In this document: positions 23,401-30,811 of the stretch, one piece after another
Layout of the letters: every line of letters begins with the position of its first letter
How positions within the stretch are numbered: the first letter of the stretch is position 1
Source of the DNA: Streptomyces sp. NWU339
GTDB taxonomy: Bacteria > Actinomycetota > Actinomycetes > Streptomycetales > Streptomycetaceae
Reading direction: 5' to 3'
Assembly (NCBI RefSeq): GCF_003143855.1
Contig: NZ_QFRK01000013.1
Location: 192,901 to 232,085, forward strand
Length of the DNA: 39,185 nucleotides
Notes under the pieces: generated by a model
Seen by the model: only the letters and a program-made list of their open reading frames with translations
Database searches by the model: none
What the model was told of the DNA's origin: nothing
Position numbers and translations under genes: made by a program

Positions 23401-25177
23401 GAACGACACGGCCGTCCCGACTCCGGACATCACCATCACCGGGCTCGTCGAGGCGCAGGCGGCGCGGACCCCGGACGAGACCGCCGTGGTCGCCGAGGGC
23501 GAGTCGCTCACGTACCGCGAGGTGAATGCCCGGGCCGACCGCCTGGCGTGCGAACTGGCCGGTCGCGGCGTGGGTCCGGAGTCGGTGGTCGCGGTGTCGC
23601 TGCCGCGGTCGGCGGACCTGGTGGTCGCACTGCTCGCGGTGCTGAAGTCGGGCGGCGCGTACCTGCCGGTCGACCCCAGGTACCCCAGCCACCGCCTCGA
23701 GGCCATCCTGGAGGAGGCGGGGCCACGCCTCGTCCTGACGGACTCCGCGACGGTCGGGGTGCTGCCCAAGCACGACGCCCCGGACGTCCTCCTCGACACG
23801 CTCGACCTGTCGGGAGACACCACCGGCCCCGAAATGCAGCTCCACGCCGAGCAGTTGGCGTACGTGATGTACACCTCCGGCTCCACGGGCAAGCCCAAAG
23901 GCGTCGCCATCACCCATGCGAACGTGGTCAACGGCGTGCTACGGCTCGCTTCCCGCGTGGGCATGGAGCCGGGCAAGCGGATCCTTGCGGGCGCGTCGGT
24001 CAACTTCGACGTATCGGCGTTCGAGATCTTCACGACTCTCGCCGCCGGCGGCGTCGTCGAACTGGTCCGGGACGTCCTGGTCCTGGGCGAGCGGAAGGGC
24101 TGGAGCGGCAGCGTCATCTCCACCGTGCCGTCCGCCTTCGCCGAACTCGTCGACCAGATCTCCGACCGCACCAGCGTGGAGACGGTCGTCTTCGCCGGCG
24201 AGGCCCTGCCCTCGTCGCTCGTCGAGAAGGTGCGGGACGCCTTCCCGGATGTGCGGGTCGTCAACGCCTACGGGCAGAGCGAGTCGTTCTACGCCACCAC
24301 CTTCACCGTCTCCGGCGACACACAGGGCGGGGCGGGCCACGCGCCCGTCGGCACCCCGCTCGGCAACATGCGGGCCTACGTCCTCGGTCCCGGCCTCACC
24401 CCGGTGCCGCCGGGCGCACTCGGTGAGCTGTACGTCGGCGGGAACGTGGGCCGCGGGTACCACGGCCGGGCCGAACTGACCGTCGAGCGCTTCGTCGCCG
24501 ATCCGTTCGGCCCGTCCGGCTCGCGCATGTACCGCACCGGTGACCTGGCCCGCTGGAGCAGCGAGGGCCAACTGGAGTACGTGGGTCGCGCGGACGCGCA
24601 GGTCAAGGTGCGAGGCTTCCGCGTCGAGCCCGGCGAGGTCGAGGCCGCGCTCACCGCGCACCCCGAGGTCGCCCAGGCCGCCGTCATCGCCCGGGAGACC
24701 GGCGTCGGCAAGCAGCTCATCGCGTACGTGGTGCCGTCGGGCGAGACCGGCTCCGAGGAGGTCCGCCGGTTCGCCGCCGAGCGGCTGCCCGAGTTCATGG
24801 TGCCGGCCGCCTTCGTGCTCCTGGACCGGCTGCCGCTGATGCCCAACGGCAAGCTGGACCGGGCCGCGCTGCCCGAGCCGGAGTTCACCGGCACCGCCTA
24901 CCGGGCGCCCCGCACCTCCCGCGAGAAGACCCTGGCCGAGCTGTTCGCCGAGGTGCTCGACCGGGACCGGGTCGGTATCGACGACAGCTTCTTCGAGCTC
25001 GGCGGACATTCCCTGCTAGCCACCCGGCTGATCAGCCGCGTCCGCGCCGAGATGGGGATGGAGATACCCATCCGCAAGATCTTCGACCTGCCGACGGTGG
25101 CCGCGCTCGCCGCGTGGTCGGAGGAATCGGCTGCTCCCCGTCGCCCCAGTATGCGCCAGATGTTCAACAAGGAGTGA
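17435..25177 (+). CDS. NRPS, two modules: C-A(Pip-type)-T-E-C-A(Pip-type)-T
   Basis: A 2580-aa synthetase with the same domain order as the one before it. C3 is LCL-like, with FHHIAVDG near 130. A3 has FTSGSTGTPKG near 607; its pocket reads D-V-F-S-V-A-A-Y-A-K, piperazate-like. T3 has Ser1003 in CGGDSIRSIQ. The E domain has LHHLVVDGVSWRIL near 1183 and IGFNYLG. C4 is DCL-like (EVWPVTPAQSGMLF, HHVLFDGWS near 1682). A4 has YTSGSTGKPKG near 2145 and the same D-V-F-S-V-A-A-Y-A-K reading. T4 has Ser2526 in LGGHSLL. The A8 motif of A3 reads QVKVNGIRVE, with Asn replacing the usual Arg, and its A7-A8 stretch is more like the glycine and threonine domains than like A1/A4, suggesting a mosaic domain. 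It ends RPSMRQMFNKE, 4 bp before the next start, so translation is coupled. Confidence 0.95.
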   Translation: MIPLSFAQRRLWFLHRLEGPSATYNIPFVLRLDGPLDTAALVAAVTDVVTRHETLRTLVAENADGTPEQRILPPEEAVVPFRVVDVALDALDAAMRGVLREGFDLETELPLRTTVFRVSPQEHVLAFVFHHIAVDGASMAPFLQGLVSAYSARLRGSAPQWTPLPVQYKDYTLWQRQLLGDEADPESIAAAQIDYWRQELTGVPQPVHLPLDRPRPTMADHRGGHVSFELEPELLTGLGKLAAERGATPPMAAQAALAVLLHKLGGGEDVTIGSPIEGRADEQLDDLIGFFVNTWVLRVGLSGNPSFGELLEQVRDKALAAYDNQDMPFERLVELLGPERATSYQPLFQVMLAWQFVWPQIEMPGLRATPVAADTETAKFDLFFNVVPDANGGAYGRLEYAAELFDHTTAAAIVDRFVRVLRQVVADPGARLSAVDVLTDAERDRLTRVNDTRVPVRGSTVPELVAAQVARTPDATAVVSGQTALSYRELDARANRLAAVLRDHGVGPDVLVAVALPRSADLVVGLLAVLKAGGAYLPIDPDYPSARVGLLLDTADPALVLTDHETAATVAECRPPVLHLDDLKLDGPAPDAPEVRVGTDDLAYVMFTSGSTGTPKGVAVTHAAVVNGVQDLRRTVHVEAGSRMLAATSVNFDVSVFEMFTALTTGATVEIVRDVLELAERGTWSGSTISAVPTVFSALLDQIGTETPGGLELDVETVVFAGEALTADLVRKVRDALPDVRVVNAYGQTESFYATTFTLPQESAGTGAVPVGQPLANMRTYVLGPDLAPVPPGVIGELYVGGRLARGYHRNGGVTAERFVACPFGEPGARMYRTGDLAQWDGNGRLKYAGRADTQVKVNGIRVEPTEIETVLAQHPAISQSVVTVREDHTDNTRLVGYVTPVGGGDGGVDRGATVSVADLRQFAAKRLPDYMVPALLVVLDRLPLTASGKLDRAALPEPEFSGAEYRAPRSEAERILAEVYAGVLDAGQVGVDDDFFTCGGDSIRSIQVVARAKARGVVVSTREIFEHRTVARLAELVEDRGEEEPVRLAELPGGGVGWAPLPTTAAHVLALGGGIGRFCMSAMLTLPEDIDRTALVATLQAVLDRHDVLRSRLDRAKPGLLMEPVGSVDAGALVWEVPHGDADVKAELDAAADRLDPDAGVMAQFVWFTSATDADRLLIVLHHLVVDGVSWRILLPDLVSSWQRVRDGLTPEPAGPGTSLRRWAHALADEAATPERVTELPVWQEILREEEPVLGARELDPTRDVAATVDTVRVQVPTDVTETLLNTVPSVFRGGADDGLLAALALALARWRRARGVSGASTLVRLEGHGREEHVVPGADLSGTIGWFTAMFPVRLDLSGIDVADAFAGGPAAGRAIKAVKERLRAVPDSGIGYGMLRHLNPDTAAALAGQREPQIGFNYLGKASGADIPEELRGLGWAPDTAHRDLIAAPDGDMPVLSALEINAVAAGTPDGDELTAYFGFPTGVLSRDEVTELAGLWVEALSALARHAATPEAGGLTPTDVPLVDVSQEEIDSWETRFGKLTEVWPVTPAQSGMLFHTMLAGASFDAYHMQMVFHLSGEVDPERMRRAGQALLGRHANLCAAFVDRADGDVAQVVPETVPLPWQHLDLTAAGEAERTEAFERFLAQDRTTHFDRDTPPLIRLALVVLEPGRAELVMTAHHVLFDGWSTPLLVRDLLLLYASHGGPAGLPSARSYGDFLSWRARQDQQEAAAAWAAELEGLEEPTLLAPGSEGAGDDGLEQVDVALPTDVARELSRCASTLGVTVNSLVQGAWALLLGQLTGRQDVVLGATVSGRPPAVTDVESMVGMFINTLPVRVEYAPGDTLAEVLTRLQSRQAGLVEYHYYGLTEIQQSAGLQSLFDTLVVFESYPVDQEGISAATDAADGIAFTGLRLSTGTNYPLALMALVEPHLQLALQYAKGVFDRETVEGYAARLVRVLRQLAAAPESKVAQLETLEPAERDRLLVELNDTAVPTPDITITGLVEAQAARTPDETAVVAEGESLTYREVNARADRLACELAGRGVGPESVVAVSLPRSADLVVALLAVLKSGGAYLPVDPRYPSHRLEAILEEAGPRLVLTDSATVGVLPKHDAPDVLLDTLDLSGDTTGPEMQLHAEQLAYVMYTSGSTGKPKGVAITHANVVNGVLRLASRVGMEPGKRILAGASVNFDVSAFEIFTTLAAGGVVELVRDVLVLGERKGWSGSVISTVPSAFAELVDQISDRTSVETVVFAGEALPSSLVEKVRDAFPDVRVVNAYGQSESFYATTFTVSGDTQGGAGHAPVGTPLGNMRAYVLGPGLTPVPPGALGELYVGGNVGRGYHGRAELTVERFVADPFGPSGSRMYRTGDLARWSSEGQLEYVGRADAQVKVRGFRVEPGEVEAALTAHPEVAQAAVIARETGVGKQLIAYVVPSGETGSEEVRRFAAERLPEFMVPAAFVLLDRLPLMPNGKLDRAALPEPEFTGTAYRAPRTSREKTLAELFAEVLDRDRVGIDDSFFELGGHSLLATRLISRVRAEMGMEIPIRKIFDLPTVAALAAWSEESAAPRRPSMRQMFNKE
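19886..19942 (+). repeat. 57-bp tract in A3, partner of 16695-16751
   Basis: It differs from the copy in A2 by one base (T/C). It marks the left part of a roughly 250-bp stretch (to about 20130) where A3 protein sequence follows A2/A5 (NGRL, EIE, VLAQHP, TVRED) rather than A1/A4 (GQLE, EVE, HP..GKQL). Confidence 0.8.
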
Positions 25178-25181
25178 AGCG

Positions 25182-28100
25182 ATGATTCCGCTGTCATTTG
25201 CACAACGCCGTATGTGGCTGCTGCACAAACTGGAGCGGGGGGCGGCGACCTACAACATATCGGCGGCGTTCCGGCTGACCGGCACCCTGGACCAGGACGC
25301 CCTGATCGCGGCGATCCACGACGTGGTCGAGCGGCACGAGATCCTGCGCACCACGTACCTGACCGACGAAGCCGGTGAGCCCTACGCGCGGGTCCTGCCG
25401 ATGGCGGAGGCGGCGCTGCGGGTGCCGGTGGTCGAGGTGACGCCCGAGGACATGTCCGGCGCGGTCGACGGGGCCGTCGCGCACCGTTTCGACCTGGCAG
25501 CCGAACTTCCGTTTCGGGCAAGCCTGTTGAGTTGCTCCCCCCAGGAACACGTGCTGGTCCTGGTCATCCACCACATCGCCTCGGACGGCAGCTCGAGCGC
25601 GCCGTTGATGCGGGACCTGGTCGACGCCTACACCGCCCGCCGGGGCGGCCGGGCGCCGGCGTGGGAGCCGCTGCCCCTGCAGTACAAGGACTACGCGCTG
25701 TGGCAGCGCGAGGTGCTCGGTGACGTGGCCGACCCGGGCAGTCTCGCCGCCGCGCAGATCGAGTACTGGCGCAAGGAGCTTGCGGGAGTGCCGCAGCCGC
25801 TGAACCTGCCGCTGGACCGCCCGCGGCCCGCGGAGGCGAGTTCGCACGGCGACACGGTCGGCATCGTGGCGGCACCGGAGGTGGCGACCGGGCTGCAGAA
25901 GCTGGCCGACGAGCGCGGGATGAGCCTGTCGATGGTCCTGCAGGCCGCGCTGGCGGTGCTGCTGAGCAAGCTCGGCGGCGGGGAGGACGTGACGATCGGC
26001 TCGCCGATCGCCGGGCGCACCGACGAAGCGCTGGCCGACATGATCGGGTGCTTCGTCAACACCCAGGTGCTGCGCGCGGACCTCTCCGGCAACCCGTCGT
26101 TCACCGACCTGCTCGCGCAGGTGCGGGACAAGGCGCTGACGGCCTACGAGCACCAGGACGTGCCGTTCGACGTGGTGGTCGAGTCGATCAACCCCGACCG
26201 CTCCGCGGCGTACCAGCCGCTGTTCCAGGTGATCTTCTCCTGGCAGAGCTACGAGAAGCCGGACCTGGAGCTCCCCGGACTCGAAATGAGGTTCGAGCAG
26301 GCCATCCCGTTGACCGCCATGGTCGACCTGACCTTCTTCATGGCTGTGGACGGCTCGGGGGCGCTGCGGGGCGACCTGCAGTACGCGACCGATCTGTTCG
26401 ACCGCGACTCGGCCGAGGTGATCGTCGCGCGGCTCGTCCGGGTGCTGGAGCAGCTGGCCGCTGATCCGGGCATGCGCGTCGGGGAGGTGGACGTGCTGGG
26501 TGCGGAGGAGCGGGAGCGGCTGCTGGTCGAGGTGAACGACGCCGGCAACGCTGTTCCCGAGGCCACCCTCGTCGAACTGTTCGAGCGTCAGGCGGCGCAG
26601 CAGGCCGACGCGGTTGCGGTGGTCTGCGACGGCACCACGCTCACGTACGAGGAGCTGAACGCCCGGGCCAACCGGCTCGCGCGGCACCTCGTCGCCCGGG
26701 GAGTGGGGCCCGAGTCCCTGGTCGGGGTCTGCCTGGAGCGCTCGGCCGAGTTGGTCGTCGCGCTGCTCGCGGTGCTCAAGGCGGGCGGTGCCTATCTGCC
26801 GATCGACCCCGACTCCCCGGCCGACCGCATCGACTACATGGTCCAGGACGCCCAGCCGGTCCTGCTGGTCACCACCAGCACCACCGGCGTCGCGCAGGAC
26901 CTGGCCCAGGACCTCCCCCTGGTCCACCTCGACCGGGCCGAGGCCTTCGCCGAGAAGACGGCCACCGACCTCACCGATGCCGAGCGCCGCACGGCCCTGC
27001 GCCCCGAGCACCCGGCGTATGTGATCTACACCTCCGGGTCGACCGGCCGTCCCAAGGGTGTGCTGATCCCGCACCGCAATGTGGTCGGCCTCTTCACCGC
27101 CGCCCAGGACTTCGGTTTCGGCGCGGACGACGTGTGGACCCTCTTCCACTCCTACGCCTTCGACTTCTCGGTGTGGGAGCTGTGGGGCCCGCTGCTGCAC
27201 GGCGGACGCCTGGTCGTGGTCCCCTTCGACGTCTCCCGCTCCCCGGGCGACTTCCTCCAGCTCCTCGCCCGCGAGCGGGTCACCGTCCTCAACCAGACGC
27301 CCTCGGCCTTCTACCAGCTCGTCCAGGCCGACGCCGATGCTCCCGGCCAGGACCTGGCGCTGCGGTACGTGGTGTTCGGCGGCGAGGCCCTCGACCTGGG
27401 CCGCCTCGCGGACTGGTACGCGCGCCACGCCTCCGACGCGCCGGTGCTGGTGAACATGTACGGCATCACCGAGACCACCGTGCACGTCACCCGCGTCGAC
27501 CTGGACGAGCACTCCGCCGCCCGTTACCAGGCCAGCGTGATCGGCCCGGCCGTCCCGGGCCTGCGCGCCTACGTCCTCGACGCGCACCTCAAGCCGGCGC
27601 CCGTCGGCGTCACCGGAGAGCTGTATGTGGCGGGCTACGGCCTGGCCCGCGGATACCACGGTCGGCCGGACCTGACCGCGGGACGGTTCGTGGCGTGCCC
27701 CTTCGGCGAGTCGGGCGAGCGGATGTACCGCAGCGGCGACCTGGTCCGCTGGGGCAAGAACGGTCAACTGGAGTACGTGGGCCGAGCCGATTCCCAGGTG
27801 AAGATCCGCGGTTTCCGGATCGAGCCGGGTGAGATCGAGCATGCGCTGGCCGGGCATCCGGGCGTGGCGCAGGCAGTGATCGTGGTGCGTGAGAACCAGG
27901 AGGGCGACAAGCGCCTCGTGGGTTATGTGGTGCCCAAGCCCGATGCCGACGTTCAGGCGGACGAGCTGTCCGAGTACCTGCGCGGGCGTCTCCCGGACTA
28001 CATGGTGCCGTCCGCGGTCATTCCGCTGGCGGAGATTCCGCTGACCTCGAACGGGAAGCTCGACCGGCGGGCACTGCCCTCGGAGGACACGAACACAGTG

Positions 28101-29069
28101 GTCAGCCGAGAGCCGCGCAACGCCTACGAGCAGAAGCTGTGCGCCCTCTTCGGCGAGCTGCTCGGCCTGGAGAAGGTCGGTGTCGACGACGGCTTCTTCG
28201 CGCTCGGCGGGCACTCGCTCCTGGCCACCCGGCTCAGCGTCCGCATCCGCAACCAGTTCGACATCGACATTCCCATCAGGACGATCATCAGGTACCCCAC
28301 GGTGGCCGAGCTGGCCGCGCTGATGCTCGCCGGCGGCATCCCCGACGACGACGCCGATGCGTTCGCGGTCGTGCTGCCCTTGAACAGCGATCCCGGCACG
28401 GGGAAGCCGCCGGTGTGGTTCTTCCACGGAGGGGGCGGGCTGGGCTGGGCGTACTACAGCTTCGTGCTGCACCTGCAGGACCGGCCCGCCTACACCCTGC
28501 AGTCCCGCGGCTCCGACGGAGTGGAGCCGCTGGCGGGCTCGGTGGAGGAGATGATCGAGGACTACGTCACCCAGATGCTGAAGATCCAGCCGGAAGGTCC
28601 CTTCAACCTCATCGGCTGGTCCTACGGCGGCTCCGTCGTGCAGGCCGTCGCGGACGCGCTCGACCGGCGCGGGCACGAGGTCGCTCTCGTGGCCATCCTG
28701 GACGCCCAGCCGGGGGGGCACGCGTTCAGGCAGGTCCATGCCGGCAAGGAGTCGTCGGACTACCGGGAGGAACTCGACGAATCCTTCAGCCAGTACATAC
28801 GCACCGGAAAACGGCAGAGCTTCCTGGACACCATGTCGAAGGTACTGGCCAACAACACGTCCCTCATGATGGATTTCGAATCGCCGGTCTACCGCGGCGA
28901 TGTGCTGTATTTCAACGCGGCGCTCGAGGAACCGTCGTACGCGCACCTCTGGCGGCCCCATGTCCTCGGTTCCCTCGAAGTGCACGAAGTGCGCGCCGCA
29001 CACCACGAAATGCACATGCCCGCACCCGTGGCCGAAATGTTCGAGGTGCTCAACCGCAAGCTGGCGTAG
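25182..29069 (+). CDS. NRPS termination module: C-A(Thr)-T-TE
   Basis: A 1295-aa synthetase that adds the last residue and releases the peptide. The C domain (1-430) is LCL-like, with IHHIASDG near 130, which fits an L-configured donor from the preceding module without an E domain. The A domain has YTSGSTGRPKG near 615; its pocket reads D-F-W-N-V-G-M-V-H-K, the standard threonine code (YAFDFSVWE, NQTPSAF, NMYGITETTVHV). T has Ser1012 in LGGHSLL. The terminal thioesterase begins WFFHGGGGLG and has its nucleophile at Ser1147 in GWSYGGS, with the likely His in AAHHEMHMP near 1275. TE release as a macrolactone on a beta-hydroxy residue is the family norm and is inferred here. AAGGAG overlapping the end of the previous gene gives the ribosome site. 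Confidence 0.95.
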   Translation: MIPLSFAQRRMWLLHKLERGAATYNISAAFRLTGTLDQDALIAAIHDVVERHEILRTTYLTDEAGEPYARVLPMAEAALRVPVVEVTPEDMSGAVDGAVAHRFDLAAELPFRASLLSCSPQEHVLVLVIHHIASDGSSSAPLMRDLVDAYTARRGGRAPAWEPLPLQYKDYALWQREVLGDVADPGSLAAAQIEYWRKELAGVPQPLNLPLDRPRPAEASSHGDTVGIVAAPEVATGLQKLADERGMSLSMVLQAALAVLLSKLGGGEDVTIGSPIAGRTDEALADMIGCFVNTQVLRADLSGNPSFTDLLAQVRDKALTAYEHQDVPFDVVVESINPDRSAAYQPLFQVIFSWQSYEKPDLELPGLEMRFEQAIPLTAMVDLTFFMAVDGSGALRGDLQYATDLFDRDSAEVIVARLVRVLEQLAADPGMRVGEVDVLGAEERERLLVEVNDAGNAVPEATLVELFERQAAQQADAVAVVCDGTTLTYEELNARANRLARHLVARGVGPESLVGVCLERSAELVVALLAVLKAGGAYLPIDPDSPADRIDYMVQDAQPVLLVTTSTTGVAQDLAQDLPLVHLDRAEAFAEKTATDLTDAERRTALRPEHPAYVIYTSGSTGRPKGVLIPHRNVVGLFTAAQDFGFGADDVWTLFHSYAFDFSVWELWGPLLHGGRLVVVPFDVSRSPGDFLQLLARERVTVLNQTPSAFYQLVQADADAPGQDLALRYVVFGGEALDLGRLADWYARHASDAPVLVNMYGITETTVHVTRVDLDEHSAARYQASVIGPAVPGLRAYVLDAHLKPAPVGVTGELYVAGYGLARGYHGRPDLTAGRFVACPFGESGERMYRSGDLVRWGKNGQLEYVGRADSQVKIRGFRIEPGEIEHALAGHPGVAQAVIVVRENQEGDKRLVGYVVPKPDADVQADELSEYLRGRLPDYMVPSAVIPLAEIPLTSNGKLDRRALPSEDTNTVVSREPRNAYEQKLCALFGELLGLEKVGVDDGFFALGGHSLLATRLSVRIRNQFDIDIPIRTIIRYPTVAELAALMLAGGIPDDDADAFAVVLPLNSDPGTGKPPVWFFHGGGGLGWAYYSFVLHLQDRPAYTLQSRGSDGVEPLAGSVEEMIEDYVTQMLKIQPEGPFNLIGWSYGGSVVQAVADALDRRGHEVALVAILDAQPGGHAFRQVHAGKESSDYREELDESFSQYIRTGKRQSFLDTMSKVLANNTSLMMDFESPVYRGDVLYFNAALEEPSYAHLWRPHVLGSLEVHEVRAAHHEMHMPAPVAEMFEVLNRKLA

Positions 29070-29136
29070 CGACCGGGCATCTCTTTCCTGGAATCGGTTC
29101 AACGAACCATCAAGTGGGTGATTGGAGTTGGTCGGG

Positions 29137-29871
29137 GTGAATGAAACCGGCGTATCCGCGGAACACCGGGACGGGACCACGCTGCTGTGCGTGCCGTTCG
29201 CGGGAGCAGGTCCTTCGTTCTTCCACCCGTGGCGGGAGCTGTCCGCCGGCCGGTGGCGAGTGACCGCGGTCGAACTGCCAGGCAGGGAGCGACGGCTGCT
29301 GGAGACGCCCTACCGGAACGTTGTCGAAGCGGCCAAGAACGAGATCGACGACATTGTCGCGGACCTCGGCGAAGGGGCGCGGACCGTGCTGTTCGGGCAC
29401 AGCCTGGGCGCGGTGCTCGCGTACGAGCTGGTGCACCTGTTGAGCACGCGTGGCGTGCACGTCGAGCGGCTGGTCGTCAGTGGTTCGCCGGGGCCGTGGA
29501 CACAGCGCGAGAGGCGGGCGGCGGGGCTCCACGGCGACGAGTTCCTCGCCAGGGTCGAGGAGTTCGCGGGGTTCAGGCACGAGGCTCTCGACCATCCGGA
29601 GATGCGTGAACTGATCCTTCCCACGCTGCAGGCCGACTGCGAGATGCACGAGGCCTACGTCCCGAGCACCGACGATCCGGTGTCGGTGCCGATCACCTCG
29701 TTGCGGGGCGACTCCGACGGCCTGGTCAGCGCGGAGGAGGCCCAGCAGTGGCGGGACGCGACCACGAGTGGGTTCAGCTACACCGAGTTCCCCGGCGATC
29801 ACATGTACCTGGTCGATCTCGGCCGGGAGGTGCTGGACGTGATCGAAGCGGAATCCGCCCGCGGTCGTTAG
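29137..29871 (+). CDS. Type II thioesterase
   Basis: A second Ser-type editing thioesterase, 244 aa from the chosen start. It contains LLCVPFAGAGPSFF (oxyanion region), ELPGRERRL, the nucleophile Ser89 in FGHSLGAVLAYE, an Asp in LRGDSDGLV and the His in FPGDHMYL. The GTG at 29137 is preferred because GGAG lies nine bases upstream; TTG codons at 29122 and 29128 are in frame but lack a good site. It follows the TE-module gene by 67 bp on the same strand and is likely the last gene of the NRPS operon. It would clear miscarried units from the NRPS carriers. Confidence 0.92.
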   Translation: MNETGVSAEHRDGTTLLCVPFAGAGPSFFHPWRELSAGRWRVTAVELPGRERRLLETPYRNVVEAAKNEIDDIVADLGEGARTVLFGHSLGAVLAYELVHLLSTRGVHVERLVVSGSPGPWTQRERRAAGLHGDEFLARVEEFAGFRHEALDHPEMRELILPTLQADCEMHEAYVPSTDDPVSVPITSLRGDSDGLVSAEEAQQWRDATTSGFSYTEFPGDHMYLVDLGREVLDVIEAESARGR

Positions 29872-29930
29872 CGCGGACGCGGTCGTCGACGGGATGAGCG
29901 CTCCTCTGACCGGGGGCGACGCGGTTGAGC

Positions 29931-30526
29931 ACCTGGTCAGGGGCGTGGCAGGCGGGTCTGCTCGTGATGGCCATCAGCTATGGGCTGGGGCCACCGCGAC
30001 GGCCGTGAACGACGACATGACCAAGGGAGTCATCAACCGGTTCAAGGTCATGGACCTCTCCCGCGGTTCCGTCCTGACCGGGCACGTCATCGTCACCACG
30101 GTGCGCTGCCTGGTGGCCTGCGTGGCCATCATCGGGGTGGCCTCCGCGATGGGGTTCGACCCGGCTGCGAGTGGCCTCGAGCGGCTCGGCGCGATCGGTC
30201 TCCTCGTGCTGCTCAGCCTCGCGGCCGGCCGGCTCACCGTCGCCCTGGGGCTGGCCGCGAAGACCGCGGAGTCGGCGGGCAAGGCCACCGTGCCGCTGAT
30301 CATGCTGCCGTTCCTGAGCAGCGCGTTCGTACCCGCGGACACGATGGGGGCGGGCGTGCGGCAGTTCGCGGAGTACCCGCCCTTCACCCCCGTCATCGAG
30401 ATGCTGCGCGGGCTGCTGACGGGCAACCCGTCGAGCGGCGACGCGATCGCGGCCCTCGCCCGGTGCGCCGGGTTCGCCGTCCTTGGCTACGTGTGGGCGG
30501 TCTCCACGTTCAAGAAGCGAGCGTGA
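29931..30526 (+). pseudogene. Truncated, frameshifted ABC-2 type permease
   Basis: The 3' part reads AVNDDMTKGVINRFKVMDLS, then RGSVLTGHVIVTTVRCLVAC, hydrophobic segments including LGAIGLLVLLSLAAGRL and VPLIMLPFLSSAFVPADTMG, then EYPPFTPVIEMLRGLLTG and a C-terminal helix ending FKKRA. This is the DrrB-type permease family used in drug export. Just upstream, in another frame, WQAGLLVMAISYGLG is the expected preceding segment. Adding one G to the run at 29987-29990 joins the two frames exactly into SYGLG-ATATAVNDD. The N-terminal 70 residues or so of a normal permease are missing as well, and no ATPase partner gene is nearby. A shortened in-frame product from 30004 or 30016 is possible but unlikely to work. 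A sequencing error could explain the frameshift but not the truncation. Confidence 0.75.
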
Positions 30527-30632
30527 CCTCGGTCGGCTCGGACCGGCTGGTCGACATCCCCTCCCGAGCCGCCTCGGCGAACCGCGCGTCGCCGAGGCGG
30601 CCCGCGGTCTGCTCGATCCGAGCCGCGTCCGG

Positions 30633-30795
30633 GTGAGAGCCGACGGGCTGCCGGCGGTGCGGGGCAAACGGGGCCGACCCCGTTTGCCCCGCGCGCTGTG
30701 TGCCGACCACGGCTACGACCACGACAGCCACCGCCGTCGTCTGCGTGAGCGCGGCGTCGTTCTGAAGATCGCCCGGCGGCGTCCCGGCAGCCGGT
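30633..30795 (+). mobile_element. IS5-family transposase fragment
   Basis: About 54 codons read GLPAVRGKRGRPRLPRALC, ADHGYDHDSHRRRLRERGV and VLKIARRRPGS. This matches the central DDE part of IS5-type transposases, usually written GKRGRPRRRP..LYADRGYDhdkyRRllr.rGi.p.IARRG. Both ends of the element are missing, so it cannot move. It lies between the broken permease gene and the monooxygenase gene. It may mark the event that damaged the transporter locus. Confidence 0.75.
30659..30692. terminator. 15-bp GC-rich hairpin inside the transposase fragment
   Basis: Arms 30659-30673 and 30678-30692 are perfectly complementary with a CCGA tetraloop. It has no T tract. It lies where the plus-strand NRPS/permease transcript and the minus-strand monooxygenase transcript converge, so it could act as a bidirectional stop. 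Confidence 0.45.
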
Positions 30796-30811
30796 CACCT
30801 CGGGCGGTCTC

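Noticed and set aside
24040..24200. CGCCGGCG occurrences inside NRPS coding sequence
   Set aside because: Octamers of this composition are expected about ten times by chance in a window of this GC content. Only the intergenic copies embedded in the 16-bp palindrome were kept.
29096..29108. GGTTC-aac-GAACC inverted repeat between the TE-module gene and the thioesterase gene
   Set aside because: Five-base arms with no T tract are too weak to call a terminator, and the two genes are probably co-transcribed.
29879..29894. Partial match to the cluster palindrome at the end of the second thioesterase gene
   Set aside because: Only the right half fits and it overlaps the gene end. It is indistinguishable from chance.
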